Positions 1 to 10,115 of a stretch of 64,000 nucleotides of DNA are shown here, in pieces. Source of the DNA: Cricetomys ansorgei (Eukaryota > Chordata > Mammalia > Rodentia > Nesomyidae). The stretch spans positions 3,648,501 through 3,712,500 of the forward strand of contig JAMJFZ010000770.1 in assembly GCA_026225945.1 (NCBI GenBank), in the 5' to 3' direction. Positions within the stretch are counted from its first letter, which is position 1. Every line of letters begins with the position of its first letter. The notes under the pieces were generated by a model. It was given only the letters and a program-made list of their open reading frames with translations, was not told where the DNA came from and made no database searches. Made by a program: the position numbers and the translations under genes.

Positions 1-956
1 TGGCACTGGAATGCTCATTCTGGGGTATTACTGCAGAACAGATGGGTCTTACCCTGAGATTACAGTCTGTGGTAAAAGTGAACGTTCTTCCCACCTGATG
101 CCTTTCTCTGGTTTTCCCTGTCTTTGCCGGTCAGTTTGCTTACCACTCGATGCTGGGCGCAAAGAGAGCAAATTCCATCAAGTTCCTCGGGCTTTCTGCA
201 GCCAAGCACCACTGCTCTCTGGACACGTGTACTCTGTGGAGTTCTGAAGGAAACTACCGCAGGAAGAAGCATTTGGTACCTGTCTAGTTTCCCATGTTTC
301 CCTTTAGGCTGAAGCATCTTCCAGGGGAAATGAAACCTGGAAAAAGTTCTCCAATCTAAAGGAAAACATCCCTGTCCTCTGACCCAAAATCAAAGTGGGC
401 TGGAGTCTCTGTCCTGGATCCCCTAAACGGACAAAGTGCCTGGGACAGCAGCCAAGCTTGGAGCACCACCACCATATGTGTGTCCTGGTGTGGGCCCTCC
501 TGCATCTCCTTCCTCCTTTCGCCTCTCCGGCTTATACTGTCTCTTAGCCTTTGTAATATAAAGCCTATATTAGCTTTCCCAAGCAATTTGTTACATAAAA
601 CTCCCCACATGACAGCTCAGAGTTGCCCTGGCTCTCCCATTTCCAGCAACCCCTTAAAGATCTTTCTTAATGTCTTTGCTTTAGAATCCATTAATTTCTA
701 TTTTATGACTAGAAACTTCCCTTGATATTTCTTTGCTCTGGTCATTTTTCCTTCCCTTCTTAGTCTCCCCCCACCCTTGGCATTTTCTCTCAGCCAGCTC
801 TTCTCAGTTTTTTATCCAAATCTCTTTTGGTTTCGTTGAGGTCTTTTTTTTCCAACATCTCACTTTCCCTGAGAAGGGAAAACAATCATTAGGGTGACTT
901 CCTGTGTTGGTGGGCACTTAAGCTTAAGGGAGCAAAGGACAGAGGAGACAGACAGA
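1..956. other. Unique sequence, nothing recognised
   Basis: Mixed-composition DNA with a pyrimidine-rich stretch around 720-860. Only short open frames without codon structure or splice context are present. I recognise no repeat family and no gene here. Confidence 0.5.
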
Positions 957-1042
957 TCATCTGTTAGGTGCTTGCTGCGGAAGCGTGAGGACCTGTTTGG
1001 ACTCTCACACGAATGTAAAAGTTGGGCAGGGTGATCTCTGGC

Positions 1043-1093
<51 letters not shown>
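957..1093 (+). mobile_element. B3/RSINE1-type SINE fragment with (CA)n tail
   Basis: The text GGTGCTTGCTGC then GAGGACCTG is the tRNA-derived head shared by rodent B2/B3-type SINEs, followed by AAAAGTTGGGCAGGGTG (the usual AAAAGCTGGGCGTGGTG block). The middle of the element is deleted. It rejoins at CTCTGGCCTACACAC, the normal 3' end, and runs into about 48 bp of (CA)n at 1044-1092. The orientation is plus because the A/CA tail lies downstream. An A-rich stretch follows to about 1130. Subfamily is uncertain. Confidence 0.7.
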
Positions 1094-1130
1094 ACAGAAA
1101 GCAAAAAAGAAAGAAGTAAGTAAATAAGAG

Positions 1131-1440
1131 GAGTTCAAAGAAGAAAGGTTTATTTGGGCTCCTGGTTTCAGAGATGTGAGTCCATGGTAACTAGGCTCTG
1201 TGGTGGCATAATGCAGGATGACTGGACTTCACCATAGGGTAGTCCACCTCATGATGTCTGGGGAGTGACAGAGAAAGAGCAAGGGGCTGGGTCCCAATAG
1301 CCTCTGAAAAGACAGCCCCCGATAGCCTAACAGCCTTCCACTAGGCCCACCTCCTGAAGCTTTCTTCATTTCATTGTGGGATCATAACTCAGCAATGGAG
1401 CCTTCAGTATGTGGCCTGTGGAAGCATTTCAAACCCAAAC
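1131..1440 (-). mobile_element. MaLR-type LTR fragment, antisense
   Basis: The plus strand reads GGTTTATTTGGGCTC near 1147 (an antisense polyadenylation signal, AAATAAACC). It later shows CCACTAGGCCCACCTCCTGAAG and ends near TTTCAAACCCAAACC. This order is the reverse complement of rodent ERVL-MaLR LTRs. It is diverged and has no coding capacity. The family level (MT/ORR1/MLT1) is inferred from memory of the consensus. Confidence 0.6.
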
Positions 1441-1615
1441 CTTACTCTTCACAAACAAAACAGAACTCTAAAGAGTGGGTTTGTCATTGCATAATGTTTT
1501 CTCTCTTCTCCGTCAGCCTGTGTTCTTCTCTAACAGCATTGATATGCTGTCATGCAGTCTCCCTTATCCTCTCCTCTACTGTCTGAGGACTGAAATAAGG
1601 CACTGGGATCTCATA

Positions 1616-1875
1616 CTTTTTTCTCCTTGAGGCCAGACAGTTCCTGGCACACAGTAGATTCTCATTCCCTAACACACAGAAGGTTTTTAGTTCTTAGCAC
1701 ATAGTAGGTTCTTCGATCCTGGCACACAGTAAGGTTCTCTTCTAAAACACAGTAGGATCTTAATTCTTGGAACTTAATAAGCTCTCAGCCCCCCATCCCC
1801 AGCACACAGTAAGCTCTTGGTGCATAGTAGGTTCTTGGCTCCCAACACATAGTAGGTTCTTCAATAAATATAGAC
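1616..1875 (+). repeat. Degenerate ~25-bp tandem array derived from an L2 LINE tail
   Basis: The array opens with CTCCTTGAGGCCAGACAG and CCTGGCACACAGTAG, which match the L2 3' end (normally CTCCTTGAGGGCAGGGAC ... CCTGGCACATAGTAGGTGCTC). Instead of ending, the CACACAGTAGGTTCTT motif recurs about nine times at roughly 25-bp spacing (near 1645, 1670, 1697, 1721, 1746, 1770, 1802, 1821 and 1844). The last unit continues into TTCAATAAATATAGACTG, the normal L2 tail. So a single L2 end appears to have been internally amplified. Confidence 0.7.
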
Positions 1876-2007
1876 TGATGGCAGCCAGAAGCTTTCTTTG
1901 TTTTCAGTGTTTCAATGAATCCTTATGCCATTCTGAGACAATCAACAGATGCCCTCCCTGACCACCACACAAATGAACGCCTTCTGCTTTTCAAAAGGCG
2001 CCGTTGA

Positions 2008-2885
2008 CAGAATGAAAACACAAGCTACATTCCGTGAGAAAATAAAGAGCTCATATCCAAATATTTAAGGAACTTTCAAAAATCAATCTTAAGGAAACAG
2101 CACAATAAAAAGTGAGCAAAAGACTTGAATAGAAGCTTTACAAAAGGTGGTATTCGGATGGGAAACCACATGAATAGATGCTCATCCACATTAGTAATTA
2201 GGGAAATGCAAATTAGAAGCACAATAACACACTCCTATCAGAGCAGGTAAAACTTGAAACACTGTTGGGTGGAGAAGAAGCAGAACTCCATCTCAGAGCT
2301 GTGTGTGGAAGCACCCAGCGACATTGGTAAACACTGTCTCTTAAGAAGTTAGCTCTCTGCTTCCTGTGTGACAGCCTTTCCATGCTGCTATTTCCCCAGG
2401 AGAGAGGGAAAGCATGTCTTTTTACAGCTGTTTCACAGAAGCTTTGCTCAAACAGGAAACAGCCCAAATTCAACTGAAAGCAGAAAACAGACTGTGGTAC
2501 ATCCTTCCAAACAAATATTATTCAGCCACAAAAAGGGATAAGCAACGGGCGTACTGGTATATGCTACCACATGGATGAATCTTAAAATAACGAGGGCAAA
2601 GGAGACTAGACCAAAGTGTGCTGTGCTCAGTGATCCCTTTCCCATGGGTGCTAGGATATGTATGTAAGGGAGTCCACAGTCATGGGAAGCACAGTAGTGA
2701 CTGGGGCTGGGACTCAGGGTGCAGAGCAGTAGAGGGAAGAACTACCAACTGGAGAACTTTGGGGGCAGGAGTGCTCACTGTTGTGTGGTGTCGGGATGTA
2801 TATGATGAGCTGTATGAATTTGTGTGTTTTGAATTACGCGCAGTTTACTGTGTGTCACTTTGCCTCAAAAAAACTATTAAATAAT
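2008..2885 (+). mobile_element. L1M LINE, 3' end of ORF2 plus 3' UTR (fossil)
   Basis: Blocks appear in the order of old mammalian L1 ORF2: AAAAAGTGAGCAAAAGACTTGAATAGA (near 2107), ATGCTCATCCACATTAGTAATTAGGGAAATGCAAATTAGAAGC (near 2179), GGAAACAGCCCAAATTCAACTGA (near 2453), AATATTATTCAGCCACAAAAAGG (near 2515), CTACCACATGGATGAATCTTAAAA (near 2564), then the GGGGCTGGG 3' UTR block near 2704 and a short A-rich end. The reading frame is destroyed by indels. It is an ancient 5'-truncated copy with no function expected. Confidence 0.85.
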
Positions 2886-3118
2886 CAAATGGACAGAAAA
2901 ATACAGCAGTAGACAAATGCTTTGATTACAATACTTCAGTTCTCTGCCCTGCTCCCCTCTATGAAAATAAGAAATTGTTTGTAGAGCTCGAGTCCCGAAG
3001 CAGATTTGGCCTTTTGTGGCACTGGCCAAGAGCTTCTTAGCTTTGTTGTTGGAAGCTGTGTCTGGGTTGGACCCGGGAATGTTAATAGTTCATTGCTTAG
3101 TCTGTGTGAGGCCCTAGG

Positions 3119-3154
<36 letters not shown>

Positions 3155-3191
3155 ACATTCACACACACACACACCACATTCACACACACAG
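3119..3191 (+). repeat. (CA)n microsatellite, interrupted
   Basis: Three CA blocks are separated by the same CCACATTC interruption twice (near 3152 and 3174), so the interrupted unit itself seems to have duplicated. The short open frames on both strands over it are repeat artefacts. Confidence 0.95.
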
Positions 3192-4259
3192 CGAGTGCTC
3201 ATCTAGAAAGCTGTAAAGTTGTAGCACTACAAATGTTTCCCACATTTGTCCTTCAACCTTCTGGCTTTCAGCCACGCTCTGAAAGAAAAATAAGGGAGAA
3301 GCCTGCAGTGAATGCTCAACTGGAGACTGTGTAAATGATGCTGGAGGATTTAGGTAAATGGAGTTAGTGATGGAGGAAGAGTCTGGAATCTGTGCACCAC
3401 AAAAAGCAAGGAGAGCTTGCTGTACAGTGTGTTGGGCACTTGGGTGCCGAGATGCAACACATACTGGCTAGCCACAGAGCTTACTGTGCTGATTTACTAT
3501 GGGGTGTGCAGTGTGACTCAAGGCTCAGCCCTCCTCAACAGCATCCACATGATGCCTGCAATAAAAATGTGCTCAGAGTCAGTCTGCAGAACCTGGAACA
3601 GGTTCCTACCAAAGTCAATGGAGATGCCTTGGCAATGAGTATGGGGTTGATACGGGCTAGCCGGGCTTAGGGGTGAGTGCACTGTGGCAGACCACACTGC
3701 CCACAGCAGTGAACCATGTGATGGTGGACCCGGGTGAGAGATGTGGTAGGGTAGCTGGAAGGGGAATGGGGTATGGCTGGGGTAAGGGACTCCTGGGATG
3801 TCTGTGTTGACCCTGGTGCTGAGAGGTCCTTCAGCTGATGCACAGGAGGAGCTTTTCCTATGATGGAGGCCTCCCTGTTGGGCTACACTGCCAGGATCAC
3901 TAAGGGCTGCACAGGTAGCTTCCCCTACCCTTGGCACTTGACTCCCTGGGCACTGACAACTCACAGGTGACAGATAGAAACCTATGTGGACTGGATCCAC
4001 TGTGTCCAGTGGCCTTTTATCCCAGCCACCTGTAGAAAATCTCTTCAGCAGGTCCCATGAAAGCTATCCCTAGACCCAGTTTGTCTTACGAATTTGAACT
4101 TGAAGTCACTGTACTTCAGAGACCTCAGTTCCTTGGGGGTCAGTGGGGAAATGGGAGCATGGTAAGGAGCAATAGCCGTGGCACTGCTTTGCAAAGTTCC
4201 TGGCAGTGGGCTTCTGATCTCCATCTCTTGCTCTAGACCTCAGCAGGAAACAGTTAACA
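3192..4259. other. Unique sequence, nothing recognised
   Basis: About 1.07 kb without a repeat I can name. The minus strand is open for 160 codons over 3518-4000. That frame shows no recognisable domain and a compositionally mixed Pro/Ser/His-rich product, so I do not treat it as a gene. Confidence 0.5.
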
Positions 4260-4620
4260 TCAGTACCTTATCCTGATGCTGTGACAGAACACCTGACAGA
4301 AGCAACTCAAGGAAGAGGTGATTGTGTGGCTTACGGTTTGAGGATGTAGTCCATCATGGCAGGAAAGTCACAGTGGCAGGAGCCAGGAGTTACAGGCATC
4401 TGGTTACTTTATGTCCCCAGTCAAGAAGCAAAGCCAGATGGATTCTGGTGCTCAGGCCTCTTTCTCCTTTTTTATAGTCAGGAACCTCAACCACAGAATG
4501 GAGTCCCCCACAGTGAGGATGAGTCCTCACCCCTCCAATTACCTAATCTAAAATTCCCCCATAGACATATCCATAAGCCCATTTCCTAGGTGACTCAAGG
4601 TTCTGCCAAGTGCAACCATT
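4260..4620 (-). mobile_element. ERVL-type LTR, antisense
   Basis: The plus strand begins TGCTGTGACAGAACACCTGACAGAAGC and passes ATGGCAGGAAAGTCACAG and TGGTGCTCAGGCCTC. It ends ACATATCCATAAGCCC, TTTCCTAGGTGACTCAAGGTTCTGCCAAGT, which is the reverse complement of the LTR start (normally a GTCAACTTGAC block). The same LTR family recurs at 22535, 29553, 46140 and 48540. The copy is diverged and non-coding. Confidence 0.65.
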
Positions 4621-5044
4621 ATGTACTATCACAGGACCACAAAATAGGTCAGTCCTGGTTCCTGCTAACCTGATGCACATGATTGGGTGAGTGCAGGGCT
4701 CTGGGCTCTGCAAGAAAATCCACTCCTGTCTTCTGTGGGGACCTGTGGGGACGGTGCTGAAAGTGAGAACGGCGAGCACAGGGACGGCCAAGCAGACTTC
4801 CTAAGGACGTGGGAATGTTGTGAGCAGCCCGGAGCATGGCCACAGGGACAAAAAGGTAGGAGGAGAAGGGCCCCGGGAAGACGATAGGGTGTTGGCCTAG
4901 ATGGGCCTGCTTCCTAACTCCCTGATTAGTGGACAGCGAATGACCAAAAGAGCAAAGCAGGGTGCTCCTGTCACTGGACACCTGGGCACTGCTCCGACTG
5001 TGGCAATGGCTCTCACTACCCCACCTGGTGTCCTGTCTGTGACC
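4621..5044. other. Unique sequence between two LTRs
   Basis: No recognised element. The minus strand is open for 211 codons over 4649-5284, but about 240 bp of that lies antisense to the MLT1 LTR beginning at 5045. This marks the frame as chance. Confidence 0.45.
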
Positions 5045-5405
5045 TTGGCCTTCTGCAAAGTAGGAATCTTTGCAGATATAGCTGATCCAGGTAAAGGTCT
5101 GTAGGCTCTCCAGGCAGGTTTGAAGTCCAGTGACAAATGTCCTTATAAGAAAACGCACAGGGAGAAGACGCAGATACACAGAAGCGGGAAGCAGAGGCGG
5201 GAGTTCAGAGCTGCCAGGGAAGGGTGCCAATGATGGCCTGCCAATGTCAAGAGAGGCCCCAAGCAATGCTCCCTGGATCCTCAAGAACAGCCAGCTTTTC
5301 TGAAACCTTAGTCATAGCTTATGGCCCTCAGGGATGCAGGAGGACACATTTCTACCATTTAAAACTACCTAGTTTAAGGTAACTTGTCACAGTGGTCCCC
5401 AGAAA
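5045..5405 (+). mobile_element. MLT1-type ERVL-MaLR LTR
   Basis: Diagnostic MLT1 blocks appear in order: AATCTTTGCAGATATAGCTGA (near 5064), CCAGTGACAAATGTCCTTATAAGAAAACGCACAGGGAGAAGACGCAGA (near 5127), and a 3' end GTTTAAGGTAACTTGTCACAGTGGTCCCCAGAAATGAACACAT (near 5362) that matches the usual GTGGTAATTTGTTACAGCAGCC...AAACTAATACA. It is heavily mutated and pan-mammalian in age. Confidence 0.8.
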
Positions 5406-6417
5406 TGAACACATATCTCACGCTGTGCAGTGAGTTTCCCTTGTGGAAAGAAGGGAGCCATAGACCTTGCCTGAGTTCTAGGCTGAGAGAGGCAGGCTTT
5501 CTGAGTAGGTGTGGGCCAGACAATTCTCAGAATCTAAATGGGCTTGAGTCTCAGAACCACAAAGCCTGGTGACATCTCAGGTATAATTATGTCATCTCTC
5601 TAGGACCAGATCTGGGGTTTTGGTGCCAGGATTGAAAAAAATAGCATAAACATTGTAGAGCAGATGCAAAGGCAAGCCAGGAGCCAGGCTCTTTTTTCCT
5701 TCTTCCTCCAGTCTCTGAGATGCTGAAACCGCATCCCTGACAGCAGGTCCCATTCTCAGGGATTAGGTATAAGGGAGGCCTAACTGAAGGACCAGGGCTG
5801 GCTGAAGCATAGACCAGCAGGACATCTCCCCACCCCTCGTACCTTGCTGTTGCTTGTATTTCCCAGAATTTGTTAATCATCTGAAGACACAGATGCACCT
5901 ATGCACCACCCTCCACTCCTGTAGGGTTTTTATTGTTCTTATTTTGTTTCTGCAACTTCTTTGCCCTGATTCTATGTCAGTGCAGTCTATCTCAGGATAA
6001 TGCTCATTTGAGTGAGTGTCCCTGATGATATTAGTGCTGATAGGTGCAAGATAGGTGCAGGATTCTAGATTCCACATGAGATCAGCCAGACACCATCAAA
6101 CTGCTCAGAGAGTGGTGTAGGAGGCCCCTATGAGTAAGGTTCTTTCTGTTCTTCAAATGCCTATCTAGTCAATTCTTTCGTGCTCGTTATTCTACATTCT
6201 AGAATGTAAGAATCTAGAGTTTTTGAGGCCTGGGAGACAAAACCAGGGATAACATTAGGTATCCTACATTGCACAGGATGTACCCCTCACCTCTCCGTCG
6301 AGTCACCAAGCTCTAATGTTAATAATGAAGCTGAGCAACCTGGACACGCAGTCTGGTCCCTTCAACAGCGGCAGGACCTGCAGGAAAGCCTCGTGTGATT
6401 GCAGACTGGAAGTGAGT
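5406..6417. other. Unique sequence, nothing recognised
   Basis: Mixed sequence without an identifiable repeat, exon or RNA gene. A short inverted motif CATTCTAGAATG is present near 6195. Confidence 0.5.
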
Positions 6418-6463
6418 TTTTGTTTTTGTTTTTGTTTTTTTTGTTTTGTTTTTTTTTTCTTCA
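6418..6463 (+). repeat. T-rich (TTTTTG)n simple repeat
   Basis: A run of TTTTTG units degenerates into poly-T. It is only 57 bp upstream of the proposed start of the ERV1-like LTR and could be the antisense A tail of an unrecognised retroposon. Confidence 0.85.
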
Positions 6464-6519
6464 GACACAAGACTGCCATAGAAACACTGAAGTCAACCAG
6501 CTCAGCAGAAGTGGGCAGC

Positions 6520-7072
6520 TGAGAGCAGAAAGGGTGACAGTTTCTTGTAAAGGAATTAATTATGGCCAGAGTGTAAGGACAAGACCAAAGCAGCCAGACT
6601 TTAGTCAGGCTTCTAAGAACACCAAAACTGTGTAGGCCCAAGTCAGGGGCAAAGTGACTCAGAACAGTTTCTGGAACTTGAATAAGAAAGATAGTTTCTG
6701 GGATAAACAAGATGTGGACCACTGACTGACGGCCTTGAGTTAGGAGTTTCCCCCTACTGGAGTTGACTAAAATCCTGAGCTTGCATTTTCTAGGAGCCCC
6801 CAACCTTGCTCTATGCCAGTACCAATCAGTTTGAGGGTTGGGACCCACCTGACTGTGTAGCCAATAGAATGAGCCTGGTGCTTTGTTGCTGGGCTCTGCC
6901 TTTGAAAAGCATATATAAACCATGCTCGGAGTGTGCTGATGGTCACTCCCACCTGCCTTGCTTGAGGAATCTGTGGGAGCGGACCCCAACGCGTTGGAAA
7001 TAAACCTCTTGCTTTTGCAGTGATCTCGAGTCCTGGTGATTTCTTAGGGGTCTCCTTCCTCTGCCCCTAACA
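6520..7072 (+). mobile_element. Solo ERV1-like (gammaretroviral type) LTR
   Basis: The segment opens TGAGAG and closes CCCCTAACA, giving TG...CA termini. It holds a CCAAT-type motif (GTAGCCAATAGAATG near 6858), a TATA box ATATATAAAC at 6911, and AATAAA at 6999-7004 followed by CCTCTTGCTTTTGCAG, a typical ERV1 R/U5 junction. U5 then reads CTCGAGTCCTGGTGATTTCTTAGGGG. No internal retroviral sequence flanks it on either side, so it is a solo LTR left by recombination. The start is less certain than the end, and I could not define a target duplication. Confidence 0.7.
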
Positions 7073-7107
7073 AGAGTAGTTGTCTGTATGTGTCTCCAAA
7101 GCCCACA

Positions 7108-7448
7108 CTGATGGTTAATTGTCAATGCAGTCTTTGAAAGGAGGGCCTTTTAGGAGGCAATTACCTCATGAATGGGATTAATGACCTTATAAGAGAGGTT
7201 AAGGAAACTGGTCACCCTTTTAGCCTTTCATACCTTCCACCGTGTGAGAATACATGGTCTCTTGAAAGGACACAGCAACACGCTTTCATCATGGAAGCAG
7301 TAGACCTCACTCTGACTGGACTCAGCCTGCTGAAACCTGGAGCATGGCCTTGCCAGCCTCTACACTGTGAGCGATGGACTTCTGCTCTTTATAAATTGCC
7401 CAGTCTATGGTGTTTTGTTACAGCAGCAGAGAAGTACCTTAAGTTTAT
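7108..7448 (+). mobile_element. MST/MLT1-type ERVL-MaLR LTR
   Basis: Blocks match MST/MLT1 in order: GGAGGGCCTTTTAGGAGGCAATTACCTCATGAATGGGATTAATGACCTTATAAGAGAGG (7140-7199), GAGAATACATGG, a CACTGTGAGCGATGGACTTCTGCTCTTTATAAATTGCCCAGTCTATGGTGTTTTGTTACAGCAGCAGAGAAG stretch at the 3' end (7365-7436). Sense orientation is plus. It lies 36 bp downstream of the ERV1-like LTR. Confidence 0.85.
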
Positions 7449-8014
7449 TTAGGTTTAGCAGAAACATAACTCAGAGAAACTACTTATCTATTTTGGAGTT
7501 TTATGTATTTTGAGTGATGGGGATGACTTTGTAAAATCATTTTGTCTGGATGAGAAACTTTTCTTTATTACTTACCTTATTGATTGGCAGAGGATCTTAA
7601 TGGAGATGCTACATAATGTGTGCAACAGAAACAAACCAAAAGGCCCATTTTAGTTGCATGTCTAGAGATAAGTGCTATGCACATTTTGGTAACACACCGG
7701 TTTTTATTATAAATGCTTACCGCACCATATTGCGACATACATAGTAATGCCTGACTACCAGGCTAAGGATGTGAAGACTTTTGGTGGCTAGATGCCTGAA
7801 TGGCTGACATGTGCTTTGTAGCCTTCCATGTTATAGTCCCTCGGTGTGAGGGATCCCATCACTGTCTTAGATAATGGGGACAAGAATGTCTGCGATGTTC
7901 CAGGAAGGTTTCTGATGGTGTCATTTTGTCTTCTGGAAGACATCACAAGTTTAAGTACATCTCAAGTACCTCTAGTATCCCTCTTTGTCAGTGGATGGGG
8001 GTGGGGTTTGCTGG
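7449..8014. other. Unique sequence, nothing recognised
   Basis: AT-leaning sequence with a few CpGs near 7700-7735. No repeat family or coding feature is evident. Confidence 0.5.
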
Positions 8015-8640
8015 GAGGGATTGTTAATCTCCTGTGTCAGCCTGGCCAACCCTCAATGTGTGGTCACACATTATTCTGGATGTTTCTGGCAGGGCGGTTT
8101 TCCTTAATGTTCGTTCACCTTTAAACTAGTGGACTTGAAGCAAACAACCTTTTGTGTATGTGTTCCTAATTCCACCTGCTGAAGATACCAAACAACACAG
8201 CTGACCTCCCCAGTAATAGGACATTTACTAACAGGCTGCCTTGGGCTCTTTTACAACCTTAAATCTCTAGACTGTCCTGTCAACCCTCTCCCTCAGTGCG
8301 TGTGCGTGTGCGTGTGCGTGTGTGTGTTTGTGGAGACCAGAGGTTGACATTGATTGATCTTGCTCAATCATTCTCCACCCTATTTTTGACAGCATTTCTC
8401 ATTGATTCATTGATTCATCAAGACTGGCTGGCTAAGGAGTCCCTGGGATCTTCCAGTCTTGTCTTCCCAGCACTTGAATTACAGGTGTGTATCAATATGT
8501 TCAGCTTTTTTATGTGGGAATTAGGGATCAAGCTGAAGTCTTCGTGTTTTTGTGTCAGATTTTTGAATTACTTTGTTTCTTAATATAAATTTCTGTGCAC
8601 ACGCACTATTGGTTCTGTTTCTCTGAGGAATGCAAAGGCA
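8015..8640 (+). mobile_element. MLT2-type ERVL LTR, split by a SINE
   Basis: The 5' part reads GATTGTTAATCTCCTGTGTCAGCCTGGCC...CACATTATTCTGGATGTTTCTG, matching the MLT2 start (GGTTAATTTTATGTGTCAACTTGAC...ATTTCTGGGTGTGTCTG). The 3' part at about 8578-8630 reads TCTTAATATAAATTTC...ACTATTGGTTCTGTTTCTCTGAGGAA, matching the MLT2 end. The two halves are separated by the antisense SINE at 8293-8545, so this is one LTR interrupted by a later insertion. Confidence 0.75.
8293..8545 (-). mobile_element. B3/RSINE1-type SINE, antisense, inserted in MLT2
   Basis: From the plus strand: a GTGTGCGTGTGCGTGTG tail (antisense CA tail), GGAGACCAGAGGTTGACATTGATTGATCTTGCTCAATCATTCTCCACC, AAGACTGGCTGGCTAAGGAGTCCCTGGGATC, CCCAGCACTTGAATTACAGGTGTG and TTTTTTATGTGGGAATTAGGGATCAAGCTGAAGTC. 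These are the reverse complement of the SINE body. The promoter-proximal tRNA-like head is missing or unrecognisable. Confidence 0.75.
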
Positions 8641-9640
8641 CTGGGTGATGACCCTTCTACTGCTCCTGTGTTGCAGCATGACGCTGAGAAGGAGTGGATC
8701 CATGAATCCCATGTTTCTGACAGGGTTGCCCAAAGGTCAAATGCATCTCTTTTTCAATTGTGTCAGTAGAGAACTGGTATCAGTCATCACTAATGTGGGA
8801 TCAGATAAAACTTAGTGTTCTGGTCTCACTTGAATGACATGATGTGACTTGAAGTAAGTGGATTGTACATTTCTCTAGTGGCAAACAAATGTAAGAGTGT
8901 AGTAACACTAGAGAGATTGTGGGTGCTGGTGCCAGTCTGTCTCAAACTTGTCCTGGAGTCCGTATACCATACCAGGCTTGGTGGGGCCTTTGAGAAGGAT
9001 TGGTTCCTTTTGAGACAGCCACAGAGGGAAAGTTTAGCATATGATGACCCAGAAATTGGGTACATGAAGACAGTTTCAAAGTCGGGGTTATTTGGCTTGA
9101 AGACAAAAGACAGAGACAGAGACAGCGAGAGACAGTGTCTTTCCCAATGAGCTCTTTATGAAAGAGGCTTTTACAGTAGCGGTAGCAGGCAGAGATGGGA
9201 GCAGAGAATAAGAGCAAGGAGGATTTCCTTGTCCAGCTCGTTGTCAGCTGTTTGGGACAGGTTATAAGTTCCTTATGACAGAAGATACATAAGGAAGACA
9301 GATGAAGAAAAGTCTACATTAGACAAGATCGTCTTTCCATACTGTCCCACCCCAGACAAAGGGACATGTCACAGAAGCCTGTGCATGTATGAGGATTCTC
9401 CCTCCCCCACCAACTCTGGATAATGGGTGAAAAAACAGCTACCCTGCGAAGCTTGACTGTCACTAGGATTCTGGTCCAGTGAAACACAGGCCTCTACTAC
9501 CCAAAGGTGCTGAACATGGGTTTAGTAAACAAGGCTGTGTTCAGGTTGTAATTCCTAATGGCTTGCATCAGCACCCTGTGGACCTGTAGGTGTCCATAGT
9601 CTATATACATCTACGGTGCCACTGATCCCTGGCCAAGCAA
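8641..9640. other. Unique sequence, nothing recognised
   Basis: A GAGACAGAGACAG purine run occurs near 9110. I recognise no repeat, exon or RNA gene. The section 9050-9300 may be an old LTR in antisense but lacks a decisive motif. Confidence 0.4.
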
Positions 9641-10115
9641 CCGATGACGAGGTCGTTGTGAATGTCAGGCATGAACAGAGCAAACTTCTCCTGCCGCCAG
9701 ACTCATCCAGCTGAACCGCCAGCTGCAGCAGATTCTAAGAGGATCCATCAATCCAGGGATGAGAGGCACTGAGGCAAATGATGCTCAACCAACTGGACAG
9801 AGCATGGCATTAGCCCTCAGCTCCCAGGAAGCAAGGAGCTTTTGAGAAATGTCTCAGCCATTGCTGCCAACTGCATTGCTACTCTGTGCAAGTTCCCTTC
9901 TCTTGAGGGGTTGTATCGAGAGCACAGGAGGACTGCTCTGTGACTGCCAGAGAGCTCACTCTTCTTGGTCTAGAGCAAGGATGGTGACAGCCCTCCACTG
10001 CAGAGGAGCAATATTGCAACTGGGAGAAAGGGAAGATTTTGGAGACCTATGGTTGGTCATGTGACTATGCTAACTCTCCATTGGCTGACACCAATAAATG
10101 TGCCTAACCTGGGGA
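9641..10115. other. Unidentified segment ending in an AATAAA motif
   Basis: The plus strand has short open stretches, for example ACCGATGACGAGGTCGTTG with CpGs near 9640-9660 and a Gln/Leu-rich stretch near 9700-9740, but stops break every frame. CCAATAAATGTGCC at 10090-10103 resembles a polyadenylation signal, without a following A tail. It could be a decayed processed pseudogene or an LTR. I recognise no parent gene. Confidence 0.25.

Noticed and set aside
3518..4000. 160-codon minus-strand frame
   Set aside because: No domain, no splice or promoter context and no codon bias apparent. The length is within chance for about 64 kb in six frames.
4649..5284. 211-codon minus-strand frame
   Set aside because: Its first part lies antisense to an MLT1 LTR and it has no recognisable domain.
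6303..6989. 228-codon minus-strand frame
   Set aside because: Most of it is antisense to the ERV1-like LTR and to a T-rich repeat, which gives its Lys/Gln run.
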